Below are positions 42,048 to 51,776 of a stretch of 64,000 nt of DNA, one piece after another (position 1 is the first letter of the stretch; every line of letters starts with the position of its first letter). A model generated the notes under the pieces. That model made no database searches. It saw only the letters and a list, made by a program, of their open reading frames with translations, and was not told the DNA's origin. Origin of the DNA: CAWANF01 sp963783355 (GTDB taxonomy: Bacteria; Bacteroidota; Rhodothermia; Balneolales; DATFMH01); NCBI GenBank assembly GCA_963783355.1, contig CAWANF010000005.1, positions 186,001-250,000 on the forward strand, given 5' to 3'. The position numbers were made by a program, and so were the translations under genes.

Positions 42048-43088
42048 ATGAAGAAATTTAAAGTGGGAATCATCGGGGGTACCGGGTATACCGGTTCTGA
42101 ATTAATACGGTTAATCAGCCTCCATCCCAACCTCTCTGTAGAAACTGTCACTTCAGAATCGCAAAAAGGATCTAAAATTGAGACCGTTTTTCCACACCTT
42201 GAGGGAATAGGTGATTTATCCTTTTCCTCTATAGAAGACCTGAAACCGGATCATTTGGATGCCCTGTTTCTGGCTCTGCCACATGGTGTTTCAATGAACT
42301 TTATAAAGGATACCAAAGCGCACGAAAAATCCATTGTTATCGATTTATCTGGAGATTTCCGACTCGATTCTGCGGAAAGCTACAATACATGGTATCCCAA
42401 AAAACACGTAGTTCCGGAACTTGTATCTAAAACGGTTTATGGAATGCCTGAATTATTTCGTGATGATCTTCCCGGTCATTCTTTGGTCGCCAACCCCGGA
42501 TGCTATCCAACGTCTTCCATTTTACCGTTGGCCCCATTAGTAAAGGAAAACATCATTGATCCTAATGACATAAAAATTGATGCAAAGTCCGGGGTAACAG
42601 GTGCCGGTGCCAACCCGAAGCCACACACACATTTTCCAAATACGAATGAAAATTTTATGGCATATGGTTTAAAAAACCATCGTCATACACCGGAAATAGA
42701 GCAAACTATAAGCCGTTTTTCTTCTGTAAAAACACAGGTACTTTTCACGCCCCACCTGCTCCCGGTTAATCGTGGAATACTTAGCACCATTTATGCAAAA
42801 CCATCCCATGAAATATCCGAAAAACAATTAACTAACATATATAATAATTACTATGGTGATGAACCATTTATTAGGCTTCGTTCGACACCTCCTAAGATTC
42901 AACAGGTGAGAGGCACTAATTTCTGTGATATATATTCGACTTACGATCAACGAACAAATACAATAATATTAGTATCTTGCATCGATAACCTTGTAAAGGG
43001 AGCGGCCGGACAGGCTATTCAGAATGTGAATATCCAGCTCTCGCTAAATGAAAAGACCGGATTAGAAGGATTTGCACTGAGTCCATAA
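42048..43088 (+). CDS. argC: N-acetyl-gamma-glutamyl-phosphate reductase
   Basis: This 346-residue NADPH-dependent reductase has the Rossmann motif GIIGGTGYTGSELIRLI (8-24), ALPHGVSM, the catalytic Cys in VANPGCYPTSSILPL, and KSGVTGAGANPKP. It reduces the ArgB product to the semialdehyde used by ArgD. It lies five bases after argD and 27 before the chosen argJ start, in one operon. Confidence 0.93.
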   Translation: MKKFKVGIIGGTGYTGSELIRLISLHPNLSVETVTSESQKGSKIETVFPHLEGIGDLSFSSIEDLKPDHLDALFLALPHGVSMNFIKDTKAHEKSIVIDLSGDFRLDSAESYNTWYPKKHVVPELVSKTVYGMPELFRDDLPGHSLVANPGCYPTSSILPLAPLVKENIIDPNDIKIDAKSGVTGAGANPKPHTHFPNTNENFMAYGLKNHRHTPEIEQTISRFSSVKTQVLFTPHLLPVNRGILSTIYAKPSHEISEKQLTNIYNNYYGDEPFIRLRSTPPKIQQVRGTNFCDIYSTYDQRTNTIILVSCIDNLVKGAAGQAIQNVNIQLSLNEKTGLEGFALSP

Positions 43089-43115
43089 ACCTTTAATTGA
43101 CCATTGAACAAAACG

Positions 43116-44318
43116 ATGAATAACATAACAGAAGTACGTGGATTTAAATTCTGGGGTGCGCACACCGGCATTAAATCCAAACGTCGTGACCTCGCCATTA
43201 TTTATTCTGAAAAACAAGCGGATGCCGCCGCTGTTTTTACTAAAAATGTTGTTGTTGCAGAACCCGTAAAACTGAGCAGAGAATTTATTAAAGACGGAAA
43301 AGCACAGGCAATCATTGTATCTTCGGGAAATGCAAATGCCTGTACAGGTAAGCAAGGCCAGCAGGCAGCTATGGCTATGGCTGAAACAGCTGCCAATGAA
43401 TTAAATGTCCCACTGAAGGATATCCTCGTTGCTTCAACGGGTGTGATCGGAAGAAAATTTCCAACAGATATCGTGGTAAAAGGGATTCGCGAAAATGTTC
43501 CGAAATTGACCAGCCGCCATGTAGCAGGATCACTGGTAGCTAATGCCATCCTGACTACCGATACCTTTCCAAAAGAAAATTTTATCGAATTTAAACTCGG
43601 AAAAATTCCAGTAAGAATGGGCGGCGTTGCAAAAGGATCGGGTATGATTCATCCAAATATGGGAACTATGCTCGCTTTTATCGTGTGTGATGCTGCCATT
43701 GATTCCCGTTTATTAAATAAAGCATTGCATGAAGTGGTTGATCGGACTTTTAACATGATCAGTGTCGACGGCGATACTTCAACGAATGATATGGTTGCCG
43801 TTTTGTGTAATGGTATGGCAGAAAATGAAAGAATTACCGAAGAGAATCACGACTACGAAGTGTTCAAAGAAAATCTCGAAAAAATGTGCCTGCCGCTGGC
43901 AAAATTAATAGTTTCCGACGGAGAAGGTTCTACTAAACTCATCGAATATCATGTTAAAAATGCACCAGATGAGGAACAGGCCCGGAAAATGGTGCGAACC
44001 ATCTCCAATTCGGCACTGGTTAAAACAGCTATATTTGGCAGAGATCCAAATTGGGGACGCATACTTGCAGCAGCAGGGCGTTCAGGCGTAAATTTTGATC
44101 CTGATAAAGTAGATTTATATCTGGGAACAAAGAAACGTGTTCAATTAGTGAAAGACGGCCAGCCTACGAATATCGATTTAAGCCGGGTCAAACATAAAAT
44201 GAAAGCCACATATATAGAAATTATACTCGATATCCATTGTGGTGAAGCTGAGGCTATAGGCTGGGGCTCCGATTTATCTTATGAATATATCCGTATTAAT
44301 GCAGAATATACGACCTGA
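43116..44318 (+). CDS. argJ: Bifunctional ornithine acetyltransferase / N-acetylglutamate synthase
   Basis: This protein of about 400 residues transfers the acetyl group from N-acetylornithine to glutamate, making the acetylated arginine pathway cyclic. GVAKGSGMIHPNMGTMLAF carries the autoproteolysis site, where the Thr of GTML becomes the nucleophile of the beta chain; the more common Ala before Thr is Gly here. DTSTNDMV and FGRDPNWGRI are also family motifs. The ATG at 43116 is preferred over the TTG at 43104. No ornithine carbamoyltransferase, ArgG or ArgH is in the window, so later steps are elsewhere. Confidence 0.9.
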   Translation: MNNITEVRGFKFWGAHTGIKSKRRDLAIIYSEKQADAAAVFTKNVVVAEPVKLSREFIKDGKAQAIIVSSGNANACTGKQGQQAAMAMAETAANELNVPLKDILVASTGVIGRKFPTDIVVKGIRENVPKLTSRHVAGSLVANAILTTDTFPKENFIEFKLGKIPVRMGGVAKGSGMIHPNMGTMLAFIVCDAAIDSRLLNKALHEVVDRTFNMISVDGDTSTNDMVAVLCNGMAENERITEENHDYEVFKENLEKMCLPLAKLIVSDGEGSTKLIEYHVKNAPDEEQARKMVRTISNSALVKTAIFGRDPNWGRILAAAGRSGVNFDPDKVDLYLGTKKRVQLVKDGQPTNIDLSRVKHKMKATYIEIILDIHCGEAEAIGWGSDLSYEYIRINAEYTT

Positions 44319-44416
44319 GCCAATCAATTTTTATTAGCTCTGCCCTGCTTTTTACCTGATAAATATTTTCGGTATAATGATAGTACCCGGTTGTTAAATC
44401 TGAATTTACTATAATT

Positions 44417-45355
44417 ATGCAGCCACTCATAGGTGTATCCAAATCACTGCCAGACTTGCCGGACAATCTTATCGAGTTAGAACAACTTATCACCGACTCT
44501 GAGTTGGCTGTTGCAAACATCAAGCGGGATAACGAAGCGCGGATTGTTTGGTTTGACGGTAAACCGGCAAGGACGTCCTGCTCAATCGTATACCTGCACG
44601 GATTTACTGCCAGTCAGGGTGAAGGTTATCCTATTCACGGAGACATCGCCAGACGTTATGGATGCAACCTCTATTTATCCAGGCTCTTCGGCCACGGTAT
44701 CGACGACAAAGACGCTTTCCGGGACATGACCATGGACAGGCTTATCAGTTCTGCAATTTATGCTTATGCCGTCGGCCGAAAAATCGGTGAAGATGTTATC
44801 CTGATGGGAACTTCTACAGGGGCCTCATTGGCCATGTTTATTGCATCGCTTTTCAGCGAAGTCAAAGGAATCATCGCTTATTCTCCACTCATTGATTTTC
44901 ATGAAATAAAAGCCCGCCTAATTCGCTCCCCGTATTTCCGTTTCCTTTTAACCCAACTGATCCGTTTTAAATACATCCACAAGAGTAATAATTCGACCCC
45001 GAAAGAAGAACAATACTGGTATACCGATTATCATATTAACGGGTTAATCGCACTGAATGAATTTATTCAGACCTATATGCAGTCCGAAACTTATCAAAAA
45101 GTGACACAGCCTTTTTTCCTGGGATATTACTACAGAGATAAAAAAGAACAGGATCCAACGGTTTCAGTAAAAAAAATGATGTCAATGTACCATCTATTGG
45201 GCACTTCTCAAGATCGTAAAAAAATGATCAACTTCAGGAACGCACATGCACACGTCATCGGAAGTGAATATACATCAGATACTTACTACGAAGTTCGTTC
45301 CGAAACTATCAACTTTATTGAAGAAATTTTGCACCTTTCACCACTTCAATATTAA
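44417..45355 (+). CDS. Alpha/beta hydrolase
   Basis: This 312-residue hydrolase has the oxyanion-hole region IVYLHGFTASQGEGYPIH, RLFGHGIDDKDAFRD, and the nucleophile elbow MGTSTG (G-x-S-x-G). A His in the C-terminal NAHAHVIGSEY can serve as the catalytic base. There is no signal peptide or lipobox, so it is probably cytoplasmic. It resembles carboxylesterase and monoacylglycerol-lipase-type enzymes; the substrate is unknown. It follows argJ by 98 bases on the same strand, perhaps with its own promoter, and a hairpin terminator lies downstream. Confidence 0.8.
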   Translation: MQPLIGVSKSLPDLPDNLIELEQLITDSELAVANIKRDNEARIVWFDGKPARTSCSIVYLHGFTASQGEGYPIHGDIARRYGCNLYLSRLFGHGIDDKDAFRDMTMDRLISSAIYAYAVGRKIGEDVILMGTSTGASLAMFIASLFSEVKGIIAYSPLIDFHEIKARLIRSPYFRFLLTQLIRFKYIHKSNNSTPKEEQYWYTDYHINGLIALNEFIQTYMQSETYQKVTQPFFLGYYYRDKKEQDPTVSVKKMMSMYHLLGTSQDRKKMINFRNAHAHVIGSEYTSDTYYEVRSETINFIEEILHLSPLQY

Positions 45356-45778
45356 AGTTTCTTACAAACGGCACCCCAATTTTGCATTTTTTAACATAAT
45401 TCAGGCACATTGCTTGTCTTTTTTGTTGTGTTTTGGTTTGAATATACCCAAATTATAGAGCGCTCAAGTAGCGTCTCTCTTGATGAATAGTTTAAGGCGT
45501 TGCACCTGATACGTGCAGCGCCTTTTTTTATGCAAAATGACTCCCCCTCCTGAATCTTTCTAATTAAATATACGTATCAACCGTTAACAGAACGTTACCG
45601 AAACATAATTCATTTTTATAATGATCGGTTCAAGTATGCTAATTCCTTGCATGGGATTTATTAATTGGCTTTAGAATTTTCAAATTACTTAATATGGAGT
45701 TACATTTTGATTATTTACTTGCACGAAATTCTAACCTAGATTGCCAATTAATTATTCAGTTTAATTAACTCGTTAAGC
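45356..45778 (+). other. Intergenic region before the partner-switching genes
   Basis: The 423 bases contain the terminator at 45494-45529 and then an AT-rich stretch to the STAS gene that should include its promoter. A TACATTTTG sequence about 75 bases before the ATG resembles, with one extra base, the Bacteroidota -7 element (TAnnTTTG), but I do not claim it. Nothing else was seen. Confidence 0.4.
45494..45529 (+). terminator. Rho-independent terminator
   Basis: The stem AAGGCGTTGCAC / GTGCAGCGCCTT has one T-G wobble and a seven-base loop (CTGATAC), and is followed by a run of T. It lies about 140 bases after the alpha/beta hydrolase stop and would end transcription from argJ or the hydrolase. 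Confidence 0.8.
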
Positions 45779-46132
45779 ATGAGCACTTTTAGTATCCAGC
45801 ATAAAATTATTGATGAGTTTGAAATTTTACAGGTTCAGGGTGAATTAGATGCGCACACGGCGCCGCAGCTCGAGGATGCCCTTCAGGACCTGATAAAACA
45901 ACGCAGGTTCAAAATTATCGTTAACTGTAACGATTTAGATTATATAGCCAGTGCGGGATTGGGTGTATTTATGGCTTATATAGAAGATGTGAGGAGCCTG
46001 GGCGGAGATATAAAATTGACCAATATGAAACCGAAGGTCTATAACGTATTCGACCTTCTGGGTTTTCCAACGTTATACGATATTCTAAAAAACGAAGAAG
46101 AAGCTATCGAATTTTTCTCAACACGGTCATAA
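45779..46132 (+). CDS. STAS-domain anti-sigma factor antagonist
   Basis: This 117-residue single-domain STAS protein is of the SpoIIAA/RsbV type. It has VQGELDAHTAPQLEDAL (19-35) and the phosphorylation loop DLDYIASAGLGVFM (52-65), in which Ser58 is the expected target of the cognate kinase. When dephosphorylated, such proteins bind the anti-sigma kinase and release its partner. The gene is 11 bases before a kinase of the RsbW type and the phosphatase follows, so the three form a partner-switching module in one operon. Confidence 0.88.
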   Translation: MSTFSIQHKIIDEFEILQVQGELDAHTAPQLEDALQDLIKQRRFKIIVNCNDLDYIASAGLGVFMAYIEDVRSLGGDIKLTNMKPKVYNVFDLLGFPTLYDILKNEEEAIEFFSTRS

Positions 46133-46143
46133 ACGATTCAACA

Positions 46144-46563
46144 TTGTCATCTTTAAAAGAACATATATTATCTGTATCCGCTTCCACGGAACACTTGTCT
46201 CAAATAAGAGACTTTGTAGCAAACTATGCTCATGCTTTTGGTTTTACAGATGACGAAGTCGGAGATATCCGTTTGGCAGTGGATGAGGCTTATACCAATG
46301 TTGTTAAACACGCTTACCGCTACGATTCATCCAAACAGGTTCACATTAAAATTGGTTCAAACGACAAAGAATTCTGGATTTCCATTACCGATTACGGTCT
46401 CCCTTATGATCCAAGCACCTATGTTGAACCGAATATCAAACAAAGCATTAAAAATAAACGCCGGGGAGGAGTAGGCATATATCTCATTAGGAAGCTCATG
46501 GACAAAGTAGAATACAAGAAATCCGGCTTATCAAATGAAATAGTGATGAAAAAAAAATTGTAA
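46144..46563 (+). CDS. Anti-sigma factor / serine-protein kinase (RsbW-like HATPase)
   Basis: This 139-residue GHKL ATPase has the N-box VDEAYTNVVKHAY, the G1 box ITDYGLPYDP and the G2 box RRGGVGIYLIRKLMD, as in RsbW/SpoIIAB. It would phosphorylate the STAS protein and sequester a sigma factor or other partner. No sigma factor gene is in the window. The frame opens with TTG at 46144; no better start is seen. It lies 11 bases after the STAS gene and eight before the phosphatase. Confidence 0.87.
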   Translation: MSSLKEHILSVSASTEHLSQIRDFVANYAHAFGFTDDEVGDIRLAVDEAYTNVVKHAYRYDSSKQVHIKIGSNDKEFWISITDYGLPYDPSTYVEPNIKQSIKNKRRGGVGIYLIRKLMDKVEYKKSGLSNEIVMKKKL

Positions 46564-46571
46564 GATCGTCT

Positions 46572-48305
46572 ATGAGTGATCAATCGTCTGAAATGGAGGA
46601 CCGGCAAAGCCGTTTCGAACTAAAAACCCTGCTGGATACCAGTCGTTTATTAATAGAGTCCCACGATTTCGAATTTGTCCTTAGCAATCTTTTGCTCATC
46701 ACTATGGGCAAGCTCATGATTCCCCGCGGTGCTATCCTTCTTTTCATGCCCGAAACTCAAACCTATACAGTTACGAAGTGTAAAGGCAAGCTCGATCTGC
46801 AACAAGACCAACAAATCAAAGCCTCTGAATTGCAGGAATACAAGGAATTCTTATACCTGGAGAAAAAATATTCCGGCAAGCAGGATTTTCCAGCTATACT
46901 AAGTGATTTAGGATTTAATATTATCCTCAATCTTAGAACCAGCGATCAACACCTGGGTTTTCTTTGTTTGGGCCCTAAATTTACGGGCAAAGCATTGTCA
47001 AAAAGAGAGCGGGATTTCATCGAAAGCCTGACGATTATGTCGGCGGTTGCCATAGCCAATTCCCGTCTTTTTAATGAATTAAGGCAAGCCAACCGACAAC
47101 TTGACCGTAAAGTTCAGGAACTGCATACGCTGTTTGATATCAGCAAGGAATTTAATGTTACCATTGATCGCAGCCAGATTTCCCGCATTTTCAAATTTGC
47201 ACTGATGGGACAAATGTTCGTCCGGACTTTTTTCTTTGCATTGGATCAAGGCGGAATACAGACGCTGATGGCACAAAATGGCCTTAAGAATGATTTTGCA
47301 CAGGATGATATAAAAGCTCTTTTCGATTTGCCTTCCCGGGTAATTCCCGTTAATGGCGAATTGGAACAAAAACTGCCGTTCCTTCAGCAAAATCACATAA
47401 AACTTCTTGTCCCGCTGCAAATACAAAACCAAAAGATTGCTATCATAGGAGTCGGACAGCGAATTAACAAGGAACCCTATACTGAATCGGATTACAATTT
47501 TTTAATCTCATTCGGTAACCTGGCCGTCATTTCTCTTCAAAAATCATTTCTTCTTGAAGAACGTATAGAAAAAGAACGACTGGAGAAAGAGTTAAAAATT
47601 GCACGCAGCATTCAGGAAGGATTATTGCCTTCTGTCATTCCCAATGTTGAAGGACTCGAGATCGCAGCGAGAAATATCCCATCACAAGAAGTGGGAGGAG
47701 ATTATTACGATCTTATTCAATTGGCCGATTCAAATGTCTATATCGCTATAGGAGACGTCACAGGCAAAGGTATACCGGCTTCCCTCATAATGGCCAACCT
47801 GCAAGCCGTTTTGCATACTTTGGCGCCCCTGGAACTAAGTATAGAAGAGAAAACGGCACGAATAAATGATATTATCTATAAAAATACCCCACCTGATAAA
47901 TTTGTAACTTTTTTCTGGGGAATCGTCAATGCCGACGAACGAACTTTTACCTTCGTCAATGCCGGTCATAATCCACCGCTGTTGTTCCGGAAAACCGAAG
48001 ACCGACCTGTTGAGCTATCGGCCGGCGGATTGATTTTGGGAGCGATGCCAACGATGGCACCTTATCAGCGTGACGTCTTGCACTTGCAACCGGGCGATGT
48101 CATTGTGATGTACACCGATGGCGTTTCTGAAGCCCGGAATAAAAAGGATATGGAATACGAAGAAACCGGTTTAATAAAATGTGTTTCAAATATCATCGAT
48201 CAGCCGGCCGAAGACATCATTAGCGGAATCATCGATGATATTCAAACATTCAGCAATAATACGATCAGTGACGATTTAACCCTGCTTGTCATCAAGGTAC
48301 ATTAA
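46572..48305 (+). CDS. GAF-domain SpoIIE/RsbU-type serine phosphatase
   Basis: This 577-residue cytoplasmic regulator has two GAF-type sensory domains (about 15-160 and 185-325), a short coiled-coil linker, and a PP2C/SpoIIE domain (about 340-577). The phosphatase motifs are IQEGLLPSVIP, EVGGDYYDLIQL, IAIGDVTGKGIPASLIMANL, FVNAGHNPPLLFR, MYTDGVSEARN and DDLTLLVIKV, including the metal-binding Asp residues. It would dephosphorylate the STAS protein in response to a small-molecule signal and so switch the module on. It overlaps the convergent MltF gene by 14 bases. Confidence 0.9.
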   Translation: MSDQSSEMEDRQSRFELKTLLDTSRLLIESHDFEFVLSNLLLITMGKLMIPRGAILLFMPETQTYTVTKCKGKLDLQQDQQIKASELQEYKEFLYLEKKYSGKQDFPAILSDLGFNIILNLRTSDQHLGFLCLGPKFTGKALSKRERDFIESLTIMSAVAIANSRLFNELRQANRQLDRKVQELHTLFDISKEFNVTIDRSQISRIFKFALMGQMFVRTFFFALDQGGIQTLMAQNGLKNDFAQDDIKALFDLPSRVIPVNGELEQKLPFLQQNHIKLLVPLQIQNQKIAIIGVGQRINKEPYTESDYNFLISFGNLAVISLQKSFLLEERIEKERLEKELKIARSIQEGLLPSVIPNVEGLEIAARNIPSQEVGGDYYDLIQLADSNVYIAIGDVTGKGIPASLIMANLQAVLHTLAPLELSIEEKTARINDIIYKNTPPDKFVTFFWGIVNADERTFTFVNAGHNPPLLFRKTEDRPVELSAGGLILGAMPTMAPYQRDVLHLQPGDVIVMYTDGVSEARNKKDMEYEETGLIKCVSNIIDQPAEDIISGIIDDIQTFSNNTISDDLTLLVIKVH

Positions 48306-49812
48306 TCGTTTTTGTAATGCCCAATACCGGATTTATTTTCTTATCATCCGTCTGCATAGCCAGTTCGGTGATGGTCTGATACATCTGATAACGGTTCATA
48401 ATATCATTGACATACGAAACCGTTTCAATTCCCCTGCAGAATCCAAAACGGGCATCATCATAATATTTGCGCTTCATCAGCATTATTAACGCCTTTGAAA
48501 CATTTTTCCAGTCATTCGGATTCTTATACTGATCCATAACTAAGCGCCGGGCATCCGCAATATGGCCGGGACCCGCATTATAGGTGCCCAAAGCAAACTT
48601 CCATTGATCCGTCGAATCCATATAAGCATAATGATTCAATTGATCTTCAAGAATGCGTATTCCTTCTTTTATATTTGTTTTAACATTCATCAATTGATGC
48701 ACGGAATAATCAGAAAACCTCGGAGAAATTTGCATCAAACCAATAGCGCCGGTCCAGCTCTTGGCTGTCGGATCAAATTTGGATTCCTGTGCAGCTATGG
48801 CAACCACCATTCTCCAGTCGATCCCCATGGAATCAGCAATAGGACGGATAAGCTTATCATATGGAGACAATAAGCCGGCATATTTTGTTTTAATTGGAGT
48901 TTTTAACGCTACAATCTGTGCTTCATCTTCAAAATAGCGTTGACGCAGTACGTTCAAAAACTCGGATCGCTTCGGAGGCTGATCTCCTCGAAGTTTAAAA
49001 TGTTTTGCCAAAAACTTATTCATGGCCGTTTTTAATTCCGGAGAATTCTTACGAATAGCCCATGCTACGGTATCATCTTTCTCGATTGTCGGTCCGGCTG
49101 TGATTCCCTTAATATAGGTGTTGGCCGCCCGAAAGAGGTTATCGTCGGAAACCGTAGCCTCAAATTGGCCCTGTTCAACTCCATACATGAGGGCTTCGGT
49201 ATCCCAGTCTTCGGAAACCGTATCTATTTTAAAAGTATAACCTTCAGATTGCAGGCGTTTGAGTGTCTGATAATAAGAACTGTTGTGCCGGACACTGATG
49301 GTGATGTCACCTAAATCGGCAAGCGTACTATCGGGCCTGTTACTCCAGCTTTCAGGTAATACAATAACCTGGTTTACAAGGTTATAAGGCTGAGTGAAAT
49401 CCACATATTTCTTCCTGGCCGGAGTAGCAACATAATTTGCGGCGATGACATCTCCTTCACCGCTGTTTAACATATCAATAGCGCTCTGGCCATTTTGAAT
49501 GATGGCAACCTCAACGCTTAATCCATGTTCTTTTGCAAATTCGGACAGGAACTCATATTCAAAACCACGTTCCACTCCCTTATGCAGAAAATAAGAACTG
49601 GAATTATACCTGGTTATTAAACGAATGACTCCACTTTTTTTAATCGCATCAAAATCCCGGTGTATTGGTTTGGTTACGGTAACCGTTCCAGCCACTAAAT
49701 TTTGATCCGAATTCTGCGACTCTTTATTTTTACAACCGTAAAGTGATACACTAATTGAAAATAAACCTACTACAAATATTTCACGGTAATTACTGTAACG
49801 TAATTGTGCCAT
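48292..49812 (-). CDS. mltF: Membrane-bound lytic murein transglycosylase F-like lipoprotein
   Basis: This 506-residue protein starts at the Met 49812, chosen because it begins a lipoprotein signal peptide with FVVGLFSISVSLYGC. The frame is open 12 codons further. Residues about 45-300 are a solute-binding-type (SBP_bac_3) domain with SGVIRLITRYNSSSYF. A C-terminal SLT domain has AIAAQESKFDPTAKSWTG (catalytic Glu in QES), AIGLMQISPRF, and ALGTYNAGPGHIADA. It cleaves peptidoglycan glycan strands at the outer-membrane face. Length is normal for MltF. Confidence 0.9.
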   Translation of the reverse strand: MAQLRYSNYREIFVVGLFSISVSLYGCKNKESQNSDQNLVAGTVTVTKPIHRDFDAIKKSGVIRLITRYNSSSYFLHKGVERGFEYEFLSEFAKEHGLSVEVAIIQNGQSAIDMLNSGEGDVIAANYVATPARKKYVDFTQPYNLVNQVIVLPESWSNRPDSTLADLGDITISVRHNSSYYQTLKRLQSEGYTFKIDTVSEDWDTEALMYGVEQGQFEATVSDDNLFRAANTYIKGITAGPTIEKDDTVAWAIRKNSPELKTAMNKFLAKHFKLRGDQPPKRSEFLNVLRQRYFEDEAQIVALKTPIKTKYAGLLSPYDKLIRPIADSMGIDWRMVVAIAAQESKFDPTAKSWTGAIGLMQISPRFSDYSVHQLMNVKTNIKEGIRILEDQLNHYAYMDSTDQWKFALGTYNAGPGHIADARRLVMDQYKNPNDWKNVSKALIMLMKRKYYDDARFGFCRGIETVSYVNDIMNRYQMYQTITELAMQTDDKKINPVLGITKTINVP

Positions 49813-50815
49813 ATATGATTTTTTAGGTGAAATGCTAATTCGGGACACATACCCCTTCTTATCCCGAAGCTTAGATTCATCAAATTATGTCATGTATTTA
49901 TACAGATAAAGATGAACTCGTAACACCTTCCTTACATTAGAATCCTTATAGATTGCTGATTATGACTCGTAAAGGAAGTTACCCATTAATTTGTATATGA
50001 AATTTAGCCAAGTTATTATTTCATTATTTCCCAAATAATTTATACAAGTTAATGAAATTTCCCGACAATTCATCATTTACATGTATTTTTGTCTCCTACT
50101 GGTATCTCGATTCCATATTTTCATATCATTTCTTATCCTTAAAAAAAGGATAATTACACTTCTTTATGGTTTGATTTTTATAATCTTACACGAATAATCA
50201 TAATATGTAATCCTGGTTCCGTTTATCGGCATTTACGAACGTAACGTTTTTTTATTCAAATCAATCAATAGCAGATTATTCAACTCTTGCGAAGTAACGT
50301 ACTTATGCTTCCTTCCCATTTCCTTCATACCAGAATATCATTTCTAATCCTAAGCTATCCATGTTGATTCAAATATACTTATTCATCATCTCTCTGTTGT
50401 TTTGACAAATAAACGAGGTTATTTATTTAAATTGTGGTCTTATAACGGGTTGGAACGACCAAACATTGTATTAGCTTTTTATGATGATACAGTCAGAATT
50501 TAATAATTTAACCTTTTTCCGGGCTTTTTATTTTAATTGCTATCGAATGTATGGTCTTATCACATGGAAGGATTTTGTGAAAATCATTAATGCGGTCTGA
50601 TGCCTCATATTCTGGTCCATGTTACCTTTAGTGGTATCCCGATAAATATTTATTGTTGTTTTTGCCCCAAAATTACCAAACGGTATTATATTTATTCAAA
50701 GCGCTTTTCCTATCATAATAGCCTATTAATGGAGGAATTACTATTAATTAAAACGATATTTATATAAGTTTCATCATGTAAAACACAATTCTTATTTGCA
50801 GTCTTCTTTAACCGT
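49813..50815 (+). other. Long AT-rich intergenic region without recognised genes
   Basis: About 1000 bases separate the MltF gene from the EamA gene. The stretch is AT-rich with stop codons in every frame and no coherent ORF. A perfect 8-bp hairpin, TTATCCTT / AAAAA / AAGGATAA, sits at 50133-50153, and a good ribosome-binding-like GGAGGA occurs near 50733 without a following gene. It is the longest empty gap in the window and could be the remnant of a lost gene or hold a non-coding RNA. Confidence 0.45.
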
Positions 50816-51724
50816 TCAGGCAGTCTCACTTTCAGCCGGGGTAGAGCGCCAGGTAAACAATACGCCAGCCATAATCACCGCCATCGATAATAAGGATTGC
50901 AGCGACGGAACCTCACCAAAAATCCAGTAGGCCAGAATGGTTGCTAATAAGGGCTCCGAAAGTATCATTGTTGCCAAAACAGTTGGTGATAGATATTTAA
51001 CGGCATAATTAATGGAACCATGCCCTACGATTTGCGGTCCGATTGCCAAGCCCAGACCGACCAAAACTGCAGTAACACCGACTTCTATGGGAACATTGAC
51101 GATCAAAACCAGGCCGAGACAAGCTATTGCTGCAAATGTATATACCCTGAATACATAATCGATCCATGTTGAATGCTGCCGTAAGTTTTGGCCTATCAAG
51201 AAGTAAATAACAAAAACGACAGCTGCAGAAATGGCCAGGAAATCACCGTAAAGAGGATGTGCAAAGGCATTCGAGGTATGTTCATCAGCCATACCCAGGA
51301 GTGCCGAACCGGCAAAAGCAATAAAAACCCCCAGCCATGTCAGTTTATGAAAATGCCTTTTCATAAAGACACTTTCGACAATGATTAAGATAATTGGGTG
51401 AATAGTCACTAAAACAGATGCTGATGCAACCGATGTGTACGACAAGGAAGCTATCCATAAAGTAAAATGAATACCCAGGCAAATACCGGCAAAAGCCCCC
51501 ATCCATTTTTGCTTTTTGCTGTACGTTTGAACAGCAATTTTTCTTTTTTTGCTAATCAGCCAAACAGGAAGCAAAATGACTGCCGCAAAAAATGTTCGAT
51601 ATGCAGCTAATGCAATTGGTGAGACCCCGTAAGCAAACCTCACCAAAATGGGGGAAACACCAAACGCTATCAAGCCTAAAAGTACACTAACCGTTAGCCT
51701 CAGCTTTGGTGGAGAATCACTCAA
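50816..51724 (-). CDS. EamA/DMT-family transporter
   Basis: This 302-residue inner-membrane protein has ten predicted helices in two EamA repeats (about 8-145 and 158-295), beginning RLTVSVLLGLIAFGVSPILV. The second repeat carries SPTVLATMILSEPLLATILA, typical of the family. It would export or import a metabolite of unknown identity; DMT members range from amino acid and nucleotide exporters to sugar carriers. It is 52 bases after the DUF4293 gene on the same strand. Confidence 0.85.
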   Translation of the reverse strand: MSDSPPKLRLTVSVLLGLIAFGVSPILVRFAYGVSPIALAAYRTFFAAVILLPVWLISKKRKIAVQTYSKKQKWMGAFAGICLGIHFTLWIASLSYTSVASASVLVTIHPIILIIVESVFMKRHFHKLTWLGVFIAFAGSALLGMADEHTSNAFAHPLYGDFLAISAAVVFVIYFLIGQNLRQHSTWIDYVFRVYTFAAIACLGLVLIVNVPIEVGVTAVLVGLGLAIGPQIVGHGSINYAVKYLSPTVLATMILSEPLLATILAYWIFGEVPSLQSLLSMAVIMAGVLFTWRSTPAESETA

Positions 51725-51776
51725 AATAACTTTTTTAAGTGTTATTAGAAATTGATGACATCAATGATGGCAAAAA

